From NCBI GenBank assembly GCA_964247055.1, contig OZ176057.1:248001-312000 (forward strand): DNA of 64,000 bases, given 5' to 3'. The position numbers and the translations under genes were made by a program. Source of the DNA: Paragordius varius (Eukaryota > Nematomorpha). This document shows, one piece after another, positions 23,001-38,200 of this stretch. A model generated the notes under the pieces. It saw only the letters and a list, made by a program, of their open reading frames with translations. It ran no database searches and was not told where the DNA came from. Within the stretch, counting starts at the first letter, position 1. Every line of letters starts with the position of its first letter.

Positions 23001-26000
23001 TTATATTCCTCTAAAAGAGATTTATATAACATTTAACTTATATTCCATTTACGAGGCTTAATTTATTCTTGAGCCTTCGAATTCACCACCATAAAATAGA
23101 TTGTGTGTTTTTGTTCACTTTAAGATGAAATATTTGGAAACATTGTTGCCACTCCCGACCTATAACAATGAATCATATGATTGCTCAATATCTGGTCATG
23201 CTCTTTTGCAGATGTCACGTGATATCACAGGGTCGCCCTTTGTTGGCCAATCAACGATGGAACGAACTGTTGCAAACAGTTGTGTGCCTGGTCGAATATG
23301 CTTAAACTTACCCACTCCTCCTATAGCACAGTAAAAATTAAAAATTATACAAAGAAAATCTGAAAACTTAAAGATAAATATTATATACAAAAAAAAGGAT
23401 ATTTTAATAGGAATATAACTTTTAACCTAATTATATATAATTTAAAATTAAAAAATGGGAAAAATCTAGTTTGTCTGTTTAATATATTTGCTCCTAAATT
23501 TATACGTTTTATTTTTCGATATAGTGGTAATCGCAATAGCAAGGAATCAAAATACGAATATTGCTTAATGTTTCAACCATTATCATCCGCTTTGAAATCT
23601 GGAACGAGCTTAAGAAGACGTCGAGTGCCTAAAAGAAAGTCTTTGCGGGTAAGTTTATAAATTTTTTAAACTTTGTAGAGTTTTTTCAAGATTTTACATT
23701 TTATTTTATTTCCTTATTTATATAAAACAGCATTATGTTTTTAAATATACCATTTACACCTTAAGTTCCAGCTTCACAATCCAAATTGATCCTAAAAACA
23801 GAATCTGGGCCAAATTTATGGCTATTTTAAACTAATTCATTTTACAAAATATCCAAAGATAGAGATAATTCATGATATTCGAAACTTAATTTATTTTAGC
23901 GTGATTTGCGAATATCGACCCTTCCATATAATAAAAACTATTTTATATAAACTTTATTATATTGAATCAATAGAAACAAAATTTTGTTCTGAATCGCAAA
24001 AAGGCCAGTTCTCAAAGCAAATCAATATTACGTGCCACCAACTCTAAAGGCCTTAGTAATGATGCTAAAAATATCTGTGAGAAGAATGGCATTCTGATTT
24101 GTGCCCTATCTGAGCTTTCTTTCATATCTATTCACAGCGAAACGGTGGCCGAAATTTCGAGAAAAACTGGAATTCCTTTGGTAAACCCAAGATTTAATTT
24201 CAATATTATTTGTTAAGGGTAATAATAATCGTGTAAAATAAATGTATAGTTTTATATCAACAGTCAATCTAATGTAAAATCGATTTGCTTATAAAACCTT
24301 TTCATAGTTTGTAGATTTAAACTCCATTATTCACATCCTAAATTTTTAAGTTTTATCTTTTAATAATATTTCATACACTGCCTAAAATCGGGTAGTATAA
24401 AATGATTTTATCAGGATTTTTTTGGTGTTTTTGCTTTTGAATAACGAGTGATATAAATTTACATTTTTGTGGCAATTGGTCCATATCAAAAAATCGCAAA
24501 ATTAAGGTACTTGCTAATTAAATTTTTTATGGAGAAAGTTAAAATCTTCATATATTAAAATATCTAATAAAACCTAATTCCATTTGATTTTCTTGTATTA
24601 AATTAAATTTGATATAGACCCCTCTAGTCCTAAAATAATCGAAAAAATACTGAGATCAGATCGCACGATAACAATTTGTAATATGTACATTATGATATCA
24701 AACAAGTTATTGTTTGAAATAAGCATAATTTGTTCCAAATTTAATAATTACCTTAAAGCATATTTGATGGTATCTAAGTAATAGTACTTTTTTATATATA
24801 TGATGATGCTGAATATTTAAATTAACTCATGTTTTAAAGATTTGCTCGTTAGTAAAAATTAAGTTTAAAATATATACTTATATTAAAGCAGTTATATTTT
24901 AATTAAAAGAGTTTCTTCCATGCTTTAAAAAATTTCGGGATTTTGCTAAAATATTTATCCAAAATCAAAAATATTTTTTTTGATGTCATAATCTTGTTTC
25001 ACTACAGCGCAATCTCGGCATATATGCATTTTTTAAGAAGTCTAAAGGGCATAAAAATTTGAGACTTTTTTTTCAATTCAACAATATTATTTGATCATAA
25101 CTCATCAGTTCTATGTAATTAATAACCTAGAAAATTTGTATTTCTTAATTATACATTTCTGAATAATTTAAAGTTGATAATGTTATAAAAGTTTGGTTAA
25201 TCAAGAGAATAGGTTAAAAATGATAAAAGAAATGGATGATACACGGTTTGATTGATAAAAAACAAATTAAAAAAGTCGAAGGACCAACTTCAATTGTTCA
25301 ACTCTTTAAATGCAAATGTATACTTTTTTTGTGGATTGTATGTGGTTAATACATCTCTTTAGCACCAAAAAAATTTATTTATTCGAATGTGCGCTAATTT
25401 TGAATTTTTTTATATGGATTAATCATTATAAAGTGTAAATATTTGTTTTAGTAGAATTGAAAGCACTATGCAAATTCTGATACATTTATCCATTCATATT
25501 ATAATTATTTCATTAGATCATTTTTTATGTTCACTCTATATATTTGAAACTTTAAAGTGACATGATGAAAGGATATTAGATTTCAAAAGTGTTATTTTGC
25601 GTCAAACTCACTTTCTCGCTTAGCGTTTGAATTTATCCTGATTGAAATTATTAGGATACAACGTAAATATATAAAGACAAATTTCTTTTTCTAAAAGACA
25701 AAAACCTTAATTTTTAAATTACAGTATGATACATTTATTGCTTGAGTTATCAATTATATCTTTATTTCCTATACTATACTTTGAAACAATAATTTATCGT
25801 TATAAAAATTAAAATTCAAAAAGTATGGTTGTCTTGAAAAAAAATTTGACCTTATTATATTTTTAGGTTTTGTCCGTATAATTTTAATGTTTATTGTACT
25901 TATCTTTTAGTATTTTGGAAAGAGCTCCCCTCGTATGTTTTAACAATAGCTAACTTACTATTAATTGATTCCAAATATATTGGTTAATCTTTTTGTATGT

Positions 26001-29000
26001 AGACTGTCACGTTCAATACAAATCTAGCCATGTTATCGTTCATAAGTCTATTAGATGGATATTATCGATTAAGTCAACGATTTTCTTTCAATCTTTGCAC
26101 GCTAGTTTATTCTCCTACTCTGCTCAAACTCAAATCTCTGGCTTCTCACGGACCTGTTGGGTAAAAATTCATTTTTTCAGCAATTAAAAAATTAACAATA
26201 ATAAAACAACCTTAACGTTTCTGCATAAACTATCAAATAACAATCTTAAACTATATAATTAGGTTTATTAACAATTTTTATCGCTATTCCCTGTTTCTTT
26301 GCGACCCAAAAAGATGTTATAAATAAGAAACATGGAATTTTTGCATTCTTCAAAACTAAAGTTATTTAATCATTATTTAAATGGCGCTTCAAATTATTTA
26401 CATATATTATAATTTTGACAGTTACTGTTAAAATAGAAATTATCTTAATAAATCTTAAAATCATAAAGGCAGGTATTTTTTAAAACACAACCAACCATAT
26501 CCAAAAAGTCCAAAAAAACTATTTAATTGAATTACCAATTTACATTCCCCTTACTTTTGTAATCCATAATAACGATATGAAAAATCAAGTTTTATAATAA
26601 TAAGGATGATAATATTTGTCTTTTTTCCCTTGTGGTGTAATTTCAATTTTTATTGTTAATAACGGAATGATTAAAAATTTAACAGTGATGAATTCGTGGA
26701 ATTGAAATTTCGTGAAAAGTTACAACAAGCCATGGCACAAACTGGCTGTCAAATCAAATCACTCACCGGTTCCTACCTATTGAGGCAATCGGCTTATTCT
26801 TACAATCGATTTCTACTCGATGTCCTATTCATTGAGGACCGAGGTTTAATTAATAATTATTCGAAATACAATAAAAATTATACAGAAATACAATTAAACA
26901 CCGCTATATCTGGGCATATCAAAATCTTTAAAAAAAATTTAAATTATACGGATAAAACATTAAAATATGACATATTTATTAAAACCATACTTTTTTAATC
27001 TTAATTTTTCTAAATATAACTTATGGTTTTAAATTATTTAGTATAATATAAAAAAAATTTGTGACACAAGCAATTATGCATTATATGATTGTAATAAAAT
27101 GTTTTTTATAAGATAAAGTAAGGTATGGTTGTCTTTTAGAAAAAAATATTTGTCTTATATTTTTAATTTTTTTTTCGTATAATTTCAATTTTTACTGTAT
27201 TTTTCTTATCACAATTTCCATGTTATAAAAAATATATATCTATATTCTTTATTTGCAACTCAAATTCATAAGTCATATATAAGAAATTATCATTTGAAAT
27301 ACAGTAACAATAGAAATTATCACATAAACAATTAAAAAACTCTTGAAACTATTTAATTACAATTTTTAACCATATAATTGATTGATAAATTTACATCTGC
27401 ATTTTAAATTTGCTCCTCAAAACAAATTAAGTATATCTAAATAATAAGAAAAATATATTGGTTTTTTGAAAAAAAATATTTTTTTATATTTATAAGTGTT
27501 GTATGTATAATTTTATTTAGAAAATATACCATTTTCAAACTCAGTCTTAAACAATACAGATCACCCTTAAATAATTCAGATCTACCCTTGAACAATTCAA
27601 ATTCACCCTAAAAATAAATTATATGTTTTCTATATCTCATAATTAATATAATATATCTTTGTGTCATAGTTTATTATTTCGTATTAATTTACTTTTAAAC
27701 GAAATTTCATTTTTACAAAATATAAAAAAATAAATGTAATTTTTAATTTCAAGAAACATAAGTATTTTTAGGGTTAAAATGTGCAAGGGTAATATTGAAT
27801 TGTCCGGAGATAAATTTTATTTGTACAAGGGTGATTTGAATTGATTGGTGAATTATAAGTGTAAATGGTATGCATATTATATTATATTTCAAGATCAAAC
27901 TGCGCATCATGATATTCAATACAGGATTCAAACATTTGTCATTCAAGGTAAACTCTATATACATTTTAGTTTATTGACGTATGGCAATAGTTGAATATAA
28001 ATATAAAATATTTTTTATGCTTGGTTTTTGATTTAGACAGTTTTTTATGCCTAAAAGCAAATAGCTAAAATGGCGCTTAAAATATTTAAAATCACAACTT
28101 TCGGACAAAAAAACTTGCTAAATTAAAGAAACATGCGCCTTTTTCTTACAAATTATCAAAAAATGTCTTTTAAGGCTTAAACCATTTAATGCGATATACA
28201 TGGATATGATTTATATAAATATTACTTTCATTGTTTTAAATTGCCAAGTAGAGATAAATGAGATGTAAATTGGTAAATACACACAACTATATATTCTTAC
28301 GATTGTGTAGTTAAAAAGTTTATTAAGGCAAAAAATATAGGTTTGGAAATATGTGGTTGTTCTTTAAATAAAATATTTGCTTTCGTCTTATACTTTAATA
28401 CAAAAATAATATATCTCGTATATATGATAATTATATTGGCCTACCAAAACACGTAATTAATATTTAGGTTAATATTAGGTATTAATGATATATATTTTAT
28501 TTATGTTTTATTGTTTAGAAAATTATAATGACGAACCCATACAACTCTTAAATAGCATCGAAACGTCAACGTATGTTATTAAAACAAACCAAACAGATTT
28601 TAACTATCCTTCCTCGCCCCAAAACCCTATGATTAAATTATTACAAATACCACAATCTAATGCCTATTGGACATTTCTTGGTGAGAAACATGATAATGTC
28701 AATGATAATAAGTTTTTACCATACCAACAACATATGAGCATCAGATATGCCAACTTACGAGCCCTGTTGAAGGCTTACTCGAATGATGGGGGGGAGGAGG
28801 AGGGAATTCCTTTCACTTATCCTGCCAAATGTATTCCGCCCTCTGATTATGATTTAGCTCCTGAACTCTTGCTGTGTAATCGATACTTGTTTGACTTGAG
28901 TGAAAAAACGAATTATCGAACGAAAAGTTTAACATTCAACAGTGATGAAAGATTGGCTCAATATGCCACGTTGCAAATTGCTCTTAAACAAATACTCGAT

Positions 29001-32000
29001 CCAGCTGGTCTCATTGGAAATAATTCGTTTTCGGCCGGAAATTCCTTAAACCATTCTGGAAATGGAAATGAAAATAATGAGTTTGAACCATCCATCATCA
29101 ACCAATCCCACAAAAACTCTCTAGTAGGCTGCGATAATTATCAACAATACCAACTCATAAAAGCGGCCCCTCTACTCTTTATAGCTTTTGCGGATTTGGA
29201 ATTATTTTTTTCTTTTTCCTCTCATGATAATAAACATAAACAAAAGTTTTGCAATAAGCCACAACAACATTTGGTGGAAACGAAGCCACCAATAACTATG
29301 CAAAACTCCCATTTAAATGATAAAACAGGGCATTCCAATTTTAATGATAAATCCGATAAAGTTTTGGAAACTCTAAATCCAAATCCTGACCTAAACAACA
29401 AAGTTGAATATCATGATGTTTTAAGTAGTGAAGAAATGTATAATTCTCTGAGCTCCCGTCCAACTATCAATCGAACACCAAATTTATTTTCTGGACAAAC
29501 CTTAATGACCAAAAAATTAAGTTTTTCTTTATTTAAATATATGTGAATTATTTTCATATTCACCCTTGAACAATTCAAATTCACCCTTAAAAAATCAATT
29601 ATGTGTTTTCATATAATATAACTCATATTAATATAAAATAATCTTTATGGGATAGTTTATTATTATTTTAGTTTTAAAAAATTTCATTTTGAGAAATATA
29701 TTAAAATACAGGTATTTTAATTATAAAAAAAATTTATATGAGGGTGAATTTAAATTGTAAAATGTTATAAAAACCATTAATACTCTAAGAGTGTCCCTTA
29801 ACACTTCCAGTTATCCTTTAACATTTCAAGTGGGTCCTTTATATTTGTTAAGTATGCTATAATTATCTATTTTTTTTATTTTATTTGTTTTTTTCTTCCA
29901 TGAATAACATTTTTCATTTTTTAAAAAAATCTATTTTTGTTTCGAATTTATTTTTTTCCAATTAGTCAATATAAACATGATATATTAAATAAAATTTGTA
30001 ATAGATAACCACCTTATATTTTTAATTAATTAAAACTATAATATTAAATAAAAAATTTAAATATTATTGAAAAAGTATTAAATACGGTTTTTGAATGAAA
30101 AGTTGGTATATTTTAAAAATTTAGGTTAATTAAAGAAAATAGGTTAATATTTGGGAAATGAATTAATCCATGGTAATTAATATGACTTAGAATCAAAATA
30201 TAAATTTAAAAGACAAAGGACATTTTTGATGTCCAAATGGTATATATTTTATTTAAAAACCATTTATATTAGTTAGGAAACAAAAAACTAAAAGACAAAT
30301 AATTTTTTCTAAAGATTTTTAAATTCGATTCTAAATGTTTTTTAAACTCCTCAATTTGTGTCGCAAAATATATGGAATAAGGATGTAATTTCCTCACTTA
30401 ATTATATAATTCAAATTTCTTAATTGTATTATAAAAAAATAAGGTTGGAAAAGGTACTGTTGTCTTTTTTTGAAAAAGTTTTTATGTTAATAAATTATAT
30501 TTTTACTAATTTTTCTCTTACACTCTAAGGATTAATTGATGGAGAATTCAATACTTGTAATACTTTGAATGGGCGATCCTCACTTATGGCTAGTGGGATT
30601 TGGCACCGAGATAAATATTACAAAATCCCTATTTCGTTTAAAACCATAATCACTTCTTCTTTAAATAAAACAAGGTAGCTATTTTAAACTCATTTCAATA
30701 TTTTGAATAAAAGCTGTTTTTTTGAATAATTAGAAACCCTTAAAGTCTTACTTTGACAGCGTTTTATCACAGTAAAATTTGGAAATATTGTAAAAAGTAA
30801 AAACTCATAGATACATATTTCAAGACACCCCCATACTTTTTTAAACTTTGATTTTTTTCGTACATAAACATTATAAATACACTATTATAGAATATAATTC
30901 AGTGTTCAATACCAATTTACATGTCTTGTCCTTATTTTACAATCCAAAACGATAACTAATACAGTAAAAATTGAAATTATACTGACAAAATGTAAAAATA
31001 TAAATACATTTTTTTAAAAAACAATCATACTTTTAAACCTTCATTTATCCTATAAAAAACATTTTACAACCTTAAAATGCATATTTGATTGTGTTATCAA
31101 TTTACGTTTCTATTTAAATTTGTAGTTTGAAACAATTAGTTATATATAAATAAATCAACATTAAAAAGTATGGTTTGTTTTTTGAAAAAAAAAATTTGTA
31201 TTTATATAAGTTTTGTCCATATATTACCGTATATAAACAAGTTTTTAAGAGTGGTTGTTTTTTATTGAAACATACTTGTCTCTATCTTTTTATATATAAA
31301 CTATACCTAGACCTATTGATTCGGAAGAAATGACGACTGTAACATTCTTGAAAGCATTAAACAAATTTGCATTTATTTCGGATCCCACTCTTGTCAAAAT
31401 ATATGGCGTATGCTTGGATCCATTGTTGGTAAAAATACACTTTGTATTAAGCTTTACTATTTTATTAGTTTTAATGTATTTATAAAAATTGCTATTCACC
31501 CTCGAACAATAAATAAATTATATGTTTTTTAGATTGAAATTTTCCTATATTTTTATATATTTTTGAAAAATAAAATTTTGTTTTTAATAAAAAAATAATT
31601 TTGAAAATATAATAAACTATGCCATAAAGATATATTTCATAATAATGATTTATATTAGTTCAAATACACATAATTTATTTTTAGGGTGAATTGAATTGTT
31701 CAAGGGCGAATTTGAACTGTAAATGTATACAAAAAAATTATAAAAAAAATATTTTTTGAAAAGACAATAATATTAATTGAATTTTTATAAAAAAATATAA
31801 CTCATCACATGGGGATTTATAGAATTATACTTTTACAATATAATAATTGTGTATTTTATAATAATCAAGGTTCGATAAAATAATAGCAATCTTTTAAAGA
31901 GTATTTTTAATTGATGTTTATGTTTTATCTGAAATTTTAAATTTTAAATTTACTTAATTATTAAAAGTATTAAAAAAAAAGGAATAACTTCGTTTGATTG

Positions 32001-32218
32001 ATAGATTATAACAGAAGAGTTGGAACTTGGTTCTTGGGCAACATTTTTGCGTTCATCTGCAGCAGCTGTTAAGGAAGAAAGAGTTGATGTGTGTTGTATA
32101 TTGGAGGCCGGGGCGACCATTTCACGAGCCCTGTGGTTTTTGCATGAGAAAGCTCTCACACACAATCGCATTGGAGCTGTCAATGTTTACGTCAAACTAA
32201 AAAGTTTAACAATATTCC

Positions 32219-32259
<41 letters not shown>

Positions 32260-35200
32260 TATTTGTTGAACTTAATTTTTATAGTAAAGGATAATAAGGT
32301 CTTAACTATATATTCGACAATACCATCATTCATTAGTAAATCAAAAATGTTAATGTTTTTTCCTGCAGTATTGAGCCCAGATACGATTTTGTATTTAATT
32401 AGATGCGCTTATTTCAAAAGATTTATTGACTTAAATTAAGCAACTAATTAATAGATATAATGAGACTATAAGAAGATTCGCTTTAGAGCCACATTATTTT
32501 TATAATTATTAATGCTTACTTTGAAAGTTGACCAATTTGCCTTAAAAATAGTTAATATACATCCATAGAATAACTTATAACATAACTTCATAGCCACCTA
32601 ACTTTAAAATGGTGGCGAATAAAACATCCTACTTTTAAATTTTCTCTCTTTATACATGACTTTATACATGTTTTTTTTTAAAAAGGTTTCAAGTTGCCCA
32701 TTTTTATATGGTAAATTTTGAAGAAGATGGTATTTTAATCAGCAGCCATTATTTAAAAAAAGTATTAGGCTAATACACTGCCTTCAGATGAGAAATTGGT
32801 AAACCCTTACTAAGTGATTCACTGGTAATTAGGTTTGAAACAATATTTTGTATGGTGGTTACCATTGTAAAATAGCGATCAACAAAATTGCCTTTATACG
32901 GGAATAACTTAAACTATTGAATGATTTTAAACAGTCGCTAATAGTTGAAAATGTTTCAAAAATTTTCTTATGTTTTACTGCAAAAAATGGCATTTTATGC
33001 GGGTTGGCGATACAGGGGCCGAGAATTTACATTAGGTAATCAATTTTATTACTGAATTTGTATGGGCTCATTCATTAATTTGAAATCATAATGGTTTTTT
33101 TGGGGCATTTTTTGTATTTTTTTTAGAGCCAACATTTAATTTTTATAATTTAATTTTTTTCCTGATTTAAATATTATTTATCAATCAATTTTACTAGAAC
33201 GGACGCCTACAGAACCAAATCATAAATTTGAAGATAACTGCCACCAAGGTTTGTTTGTCTCTTTTTATCACTTTAATATTAGTAATTTTGATATATACGG
33301 CTTGTTACAAGCGGGCAGTATATTGATTGTTAAAAAATTTTTTCTTTATATAATTTATTTATGACGGATGATTTTAAATGCACAAAAACAACACTAAAAT
33401 TATTGATGATTTTAGATTTAGAGAGGGCATTCCCGGAAAATTGGACTGTCAAACTTTGTGATCCAGTTCTTTCGATAAATCCGTTTGAGGCTTATTGTAC
33501 AAATTTTACTTCTCAACCTGCTAACCTCACCAATGGTTTTGGAAGCCTAGATGAAGGCCTCAATAAATTATACGCAATCTGCCCACATCACGCCTTATTC
33601 AAGTTTGTTTTCTCTATTAATTTACATATAGTTTAAAATTTTAACAAATACAGCATTGAAACATACAAAATGTAAAACATAAAGACAATAAAAAAACCTC
33701 CCGATACTTTTTTAACCATGTTATTTTTAAAAATATAACTAGCTGATTTAAACTGCAATGTATAAGTTGATAACAGAATCAATTATAAATTTTAAAATTG
33801 ATTGGTAATGATTTTTATGGGAAGAAATAGGATTAAATGCATAATTTTGTCTTTTATAATTTTATTTTATACAATATAATTTAATCTCCGTTTTAAATCA
33901 TTCATGTCAGATTACCTTGGTTAAGTCCCGAACTCTTTTGCTGCAGCGAGAATGATGGAGGAACCGCTACAAAGCACAACCAATATTTAACCGATAAACT
34001 TCCCTCATTATTAAAAAATTCAATTATTAATAAACAGATCAATCCAATCTCAATCTTAGACTCAATAAGTAATGATGAAGGGTATGATATTTGGTCTTTC
34101 GGTACATTCTTGTGGGAAAGTCTTATGTATGCTTCGGTTAACCCATTGAGTGCTTTATGCTTATCTGGCAGCTCTCAGTTTTCCATTAAATCCGCTTATC
34201 GAAATTTACTAAACTCGTTACAAAAAACCACTGATGATAATAGTATTATAAATCCAAAGGATAATCCTGGAGTTTCTGATGATGTTGTTAATATCTCACT
34301 TGGTGGGACGGAAAATAATAGCTCAAAAAATGTTTTTGAAACCAAAATTGAAAAAGAAGCCAACATGTTATTGTCAGTTTTATTATCAAACATTATTCAT
34401 CATGGTAATATATTTCATAGTTTTTATAAGAAAAAAATTAAAATTATCCTTCTAACCGTCATAATTTAAAATAAAAAGTTAAAATATACAGTATATATAT
34501 TATTGTTCAAATTTTTAAAACTTTATAATCTTTTTTTTAACTCTCAAAGTATTACAGTAAAAAATAAAATTATATGGACAAAACGTTAAAAAATAAAGAC
34601 AAATTTTTTTTTCAATCTATACTTTTTAAGATTCATTTTTGTAAAGATACTTCGATTGCATTATTGAATTGATATCTATGTTGGTGACACAATAAATTAT
34701 ATACTTTATAATATACTTTATATGAAAATAATTAAGGTTTAAAAAAGTATGGTAGTCTTTTAGAAAAAATATTTGTGTTTAAATTTTTTTTGTCGTATAA
34801 ATTATTTTACTGTAATGATGGAAATTGGTAACTCTCAATTATATATTTCAAAATTGTAATTATATGTTTTATGTAGGAAATATGAGGGATGATTATATCG
34901 CTGTCATTTGATGAAAAAGATTCTTAAATTTTTTTTTATGTTTTGTCCGTATATGTTTTATTGCATATTTAACTATTCTATCTTTTAACCATCAGAAGTT
35001 AGATTACCCAAACCCACAAATTGTCCTGATCGCTTATATTCTCTCCTTTTGCAATGTTGGCAACGCGACAAAGATCACAGAATACGCATTCATGAATTGG
35101 TAATTGCTTATAATTTATAAATCATTATTTACAAAAGTGTTGGAAATATATATAGATAAAATACAAATCAGTAAAAATTTTAACTATTACCAGAACGGTT

Positions 35201-38200
35201 TTTGGACTCGGTTATCGTTGAAAAACAGTTCTTTTTTAAAATCGACCGCCTTTTTATATTTTATCCGGAATCGGGTAGAATATATTTGGTTCAACTTTTT
35301 CGAAAAATAATTAGTTTTTTACATTAGTCAATCTAAAACTGTCTGCGTAGAAATATTTTTAGGCTAATGTAAATGGGCGAAAAGTGAAATAAATATATAT
35401 ATACTATATTAAATATTCATTATATAATAAATTGTTTTCGTTTTTGATATTCAAGGTTCGAGATACACATCAAATTTTCTATTCTCTCTTGCATACGCGC
35501 GAAAAACGAAAACAATTTTCTCAACTCCAGCTAAAAACTAAAGCTCAACATAGCGATCAAACAAATCCTCCTACTTTAGAAAAAACTCTTTTCAAGAGTA
35601 ATACTATTAGCAATGGTCAAATCTCTCATCCGTCTAATTTTAGAGTTCCCCAACACGTTAGAATCAATCATCATTGTTTCTCTAACAATTCTAAGTCAAA
35701 ACTACCCAATGTGAACAAATCTGAACATACAATTTTAGATTCTGCTGTTCCTGCTTTAAAACCCTTAAATGAAAACTCTTCAGTTAAGCAAACCCCTTTT
35801 AAGAACCAGGCTTCTGAGATTGGGATTGGGTCAGATGGATATGTGGATCATGAAACATTAAAATCCCCCCTTTCTACTTTTCATGAATGCCGCCTTAATG
35901 AAAGTTTATACTTGCCCACTGATGTTGAAAGTCTTTATAGTATTACATTGAACGAGGATATCAATGATACTGATAAACCAAATGATATGGTCGTGAATTC
36001 AAACACGAAAACTAAACCGACTCTTAACAATTTTAATGGTAAGAGTTTCGATTGTATTAACACACACTCGTATTTTAAAAATGTTTTTACTGGAATCTAT
36101 TCTTTAATCATAAAATGTTTCCAAATTGTATAAAGTATTTAAATGGGTCGATATGATAAAAATGGTTTCAGTATTTAATAGTCATATCTCTTAAGCATTA
36201 ATTTGATAGGGTCGAATCGAAAATAAATAGATTAAACATTATTATAATAAAGGTTTTTATATTTTATAGTCGATTCATATAAAATTTTAAGTATTTTTTT
36301 CCTTTTTTAGATACCCTGAAAAGGCGCCCTTTCGATCCCCAGTCTCTGCAATACGATATGAGTTGTACGAACACCAATTCGCCTAACATCGATACTAAGT
36401 AATCAATTGCTAATTTTTATTGATATTTCTCATTGTTCACGTGAAATCTTTTTATTGCTATAAATAAATGCTTTTTTATTAATTTTAAAATTGAGTATTA
36501 GAAACCTATGTAAAAAAATTATCAATAATACAACACTCCATGTCTCTATTTGGGGCCTTAAATGCTAATAGATAAATATTTGATTATTATTTAAACATTT
36601 ATATATCTAATAATTTATAGAAACGTAACCCATGAATCCGCCTCCCTGAGACAGTTAGAAAATAAAGAAAAAAACGATTTTTCCACCATTGCACCGCATG
36701 TCAACGGTCATATCTATTCAATGACAATGAATAATCTAGTCTCTGTTGAGGAGGAGGGACGATTAAATAAAGATTCATTCGAACTCAAAAGTCATATCAC
36801 ACGAACGCCCTTACCTCCTGTACCTCAAAAGATGCGTAAAATTCCTGCACCTCTCAAAAAAAACCCACGATTCCCAAGGTCCAACAAAATTTGGCGACAA
36901 TTTAGACAACACATTTTATCTACCATTTTGAAAAGACATAGTCAGCGCGACACATCGTCGCAACGAAAAAATGTTTTAATGGCGTCTGATGGAAAATCTT
37001 ACATTAGGCTTTTGCCACAAGACGCCTCTTCTCCTTCGTCTACTTTGGGCGATATTAAGGAAACCACAAAACCAAAATGGTTGTTAAGAAAAAAATTTCG
37101 TTTTCGTTCAAATTCTTACTCCGGACTTACGTGTATCGGTCATCCACATTCGCAAACCTATTTGCTTGGAAATAGCAATTACAACAATAATCCTTATTAT
37201 TATTCATATAACAATTTTGGCAATTGTTTTGAACATGTTCCAATGATACCCCAGATTTCTGCAACTATAGGTAATGATTCTCACATGAATGGACTGAGAC
37301 GAAGTTCTTCCTCTTATACTATTTCATTGTCTATCAACAACCAACAAAATGACAAAAACTCAGCCTATGCTTTTACCATTTCAGAAACCCAAATTCGCTA
37401 CATTAAATCCTTGGGGGAGATGGTAAGAATAATTTTTATTTTCCTTATTAATTTGCTTGTTTTAATTTATTTGCTTTTTCGAACACTTTATTCAATTTTA
37501 TAATATATTTATTTATTATATACCGGTTTTATGAATATTTAAAAGTGTTTTAAAAGGATCCTTATGTTGACGTCCTGGTTATATTAGGATTAAAATACGC
37601 TAGAATATCATTATAAAAATATTATTATATAATCTATTATCTAAATACCTCATAATTAGAGCGATTTAAGAAAATATATAACAAAAAACTGGAACGTAAT
37701 CAAAGGATTATATTGTTGGATATAATTTTATTTAATACTTGGTAGAACAAAAATGGAGATGATACTTGGTTAGCTATCTGGACGAAATTCAATGATCTTT
37801 TTTGTCAAAAAGTAGTTATTAAACAATTCAACATACAACAATCCCCTCCATTCGTTAATAATTTTAACGATAATAATCGAGAAATTACATCTTTCAAATC
37901 ACAATCAATTCAAAAAAATTATGCATTACTTTCACCTTTATTTCAAGTTATTTTACCAAAACTCATTCTGAATCCACATCCAAACATTGCACACATTAAG
38001 GTTATATTTATAATTTGGTTATATAAAAAAAAATTGAACTTATACAGATAAAATGTAAAAACTTATAAATAAATTGTTTAATAAGGGAGCCATGATTTTT
38101 TCCACTTTAAATATTTATTTCATTACATTTTTGATATAAAATTAAGATTAATATTTAAGGGCTTATTTTGGACTTAAAAACGATTTTAAAAAAAAGCTTT

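Larger units (their letters stand above)
20008..26160 (+). other. FERM region of the JAK-like protein (exons 1-5)
   Basis: Exon 1 gives the F1 lobe (FKVYLNTKSKTLYSEDVC, then NYRLRFLP as in the JAK RMRFY segment) and the start of F2 (SAFNYLFHQIRCDF, SLGLVVADICRM). Exon 4 gives the F3 strand ILICALSELSFISIHS, matching the PH-like part of JAK FERM. Exon 5 closes F3 with MLSFISLLDGYYRLS and HGPVG, the equivalents of the ALSFVSLVDGYFRL and HGP segments of vertebrate JAKs. In JAKs this region docks on the membrane-proximal box of cytokine receptors. Confidence 0.85.
26686..28900 (+). other. SH2-like domain of the JAK-like protein (exons 6-7)
   Basis: GSYLLRQSAYSYNRFLLDV corresponds to the SH2 strand carrying the phosphotyrosine-binding Arg; the Arg is present, in LLRQS. 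Exon 7 continues with MSIRYANLRALLKAYSND, the equivalent of the JAK segment with FPSLGDLMSHL, before a variable linker. An Asn-rich stretch of about 40 residues separates exon 6 from this part. Confidence 0.75.
29490..35099 (+). other. JH2 pseudokinase domain of the JAK-like protein (exons 8-14)
   Basis: Exon 8 holds the N-lobe with IPISFKTI (lysine strand) and exon 9 TFLKALNKF and VKIYGVCLD. Exon 10 gives the hinge EELELGSWATFL and LWFLHEKALTHNRIGAVNV, where the HRD loop is NRI. Exon 12 gives WTVKLCDPVLS, the DP in place of DFG, as in JAK pseudokinases. Exon 13 gives LPWLSPELF and YDIWSFGTFLWESL. Exon 14 ends with VRLPKPTNCPDRLYSLLLQC. The match to JAK JH2 is strong in motif order and in the LPWLSPE and WSFGTFLWE signatures. 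Confidence 0.85.

Noticed and set aside
25993-26187. Open frame reading VDCHVQYKSSHVIVHK
   Set aside because: The adjacent frame of the same bases gives the JAK FERM segment MLSFISLLDGYYRLS with clean splice sites.
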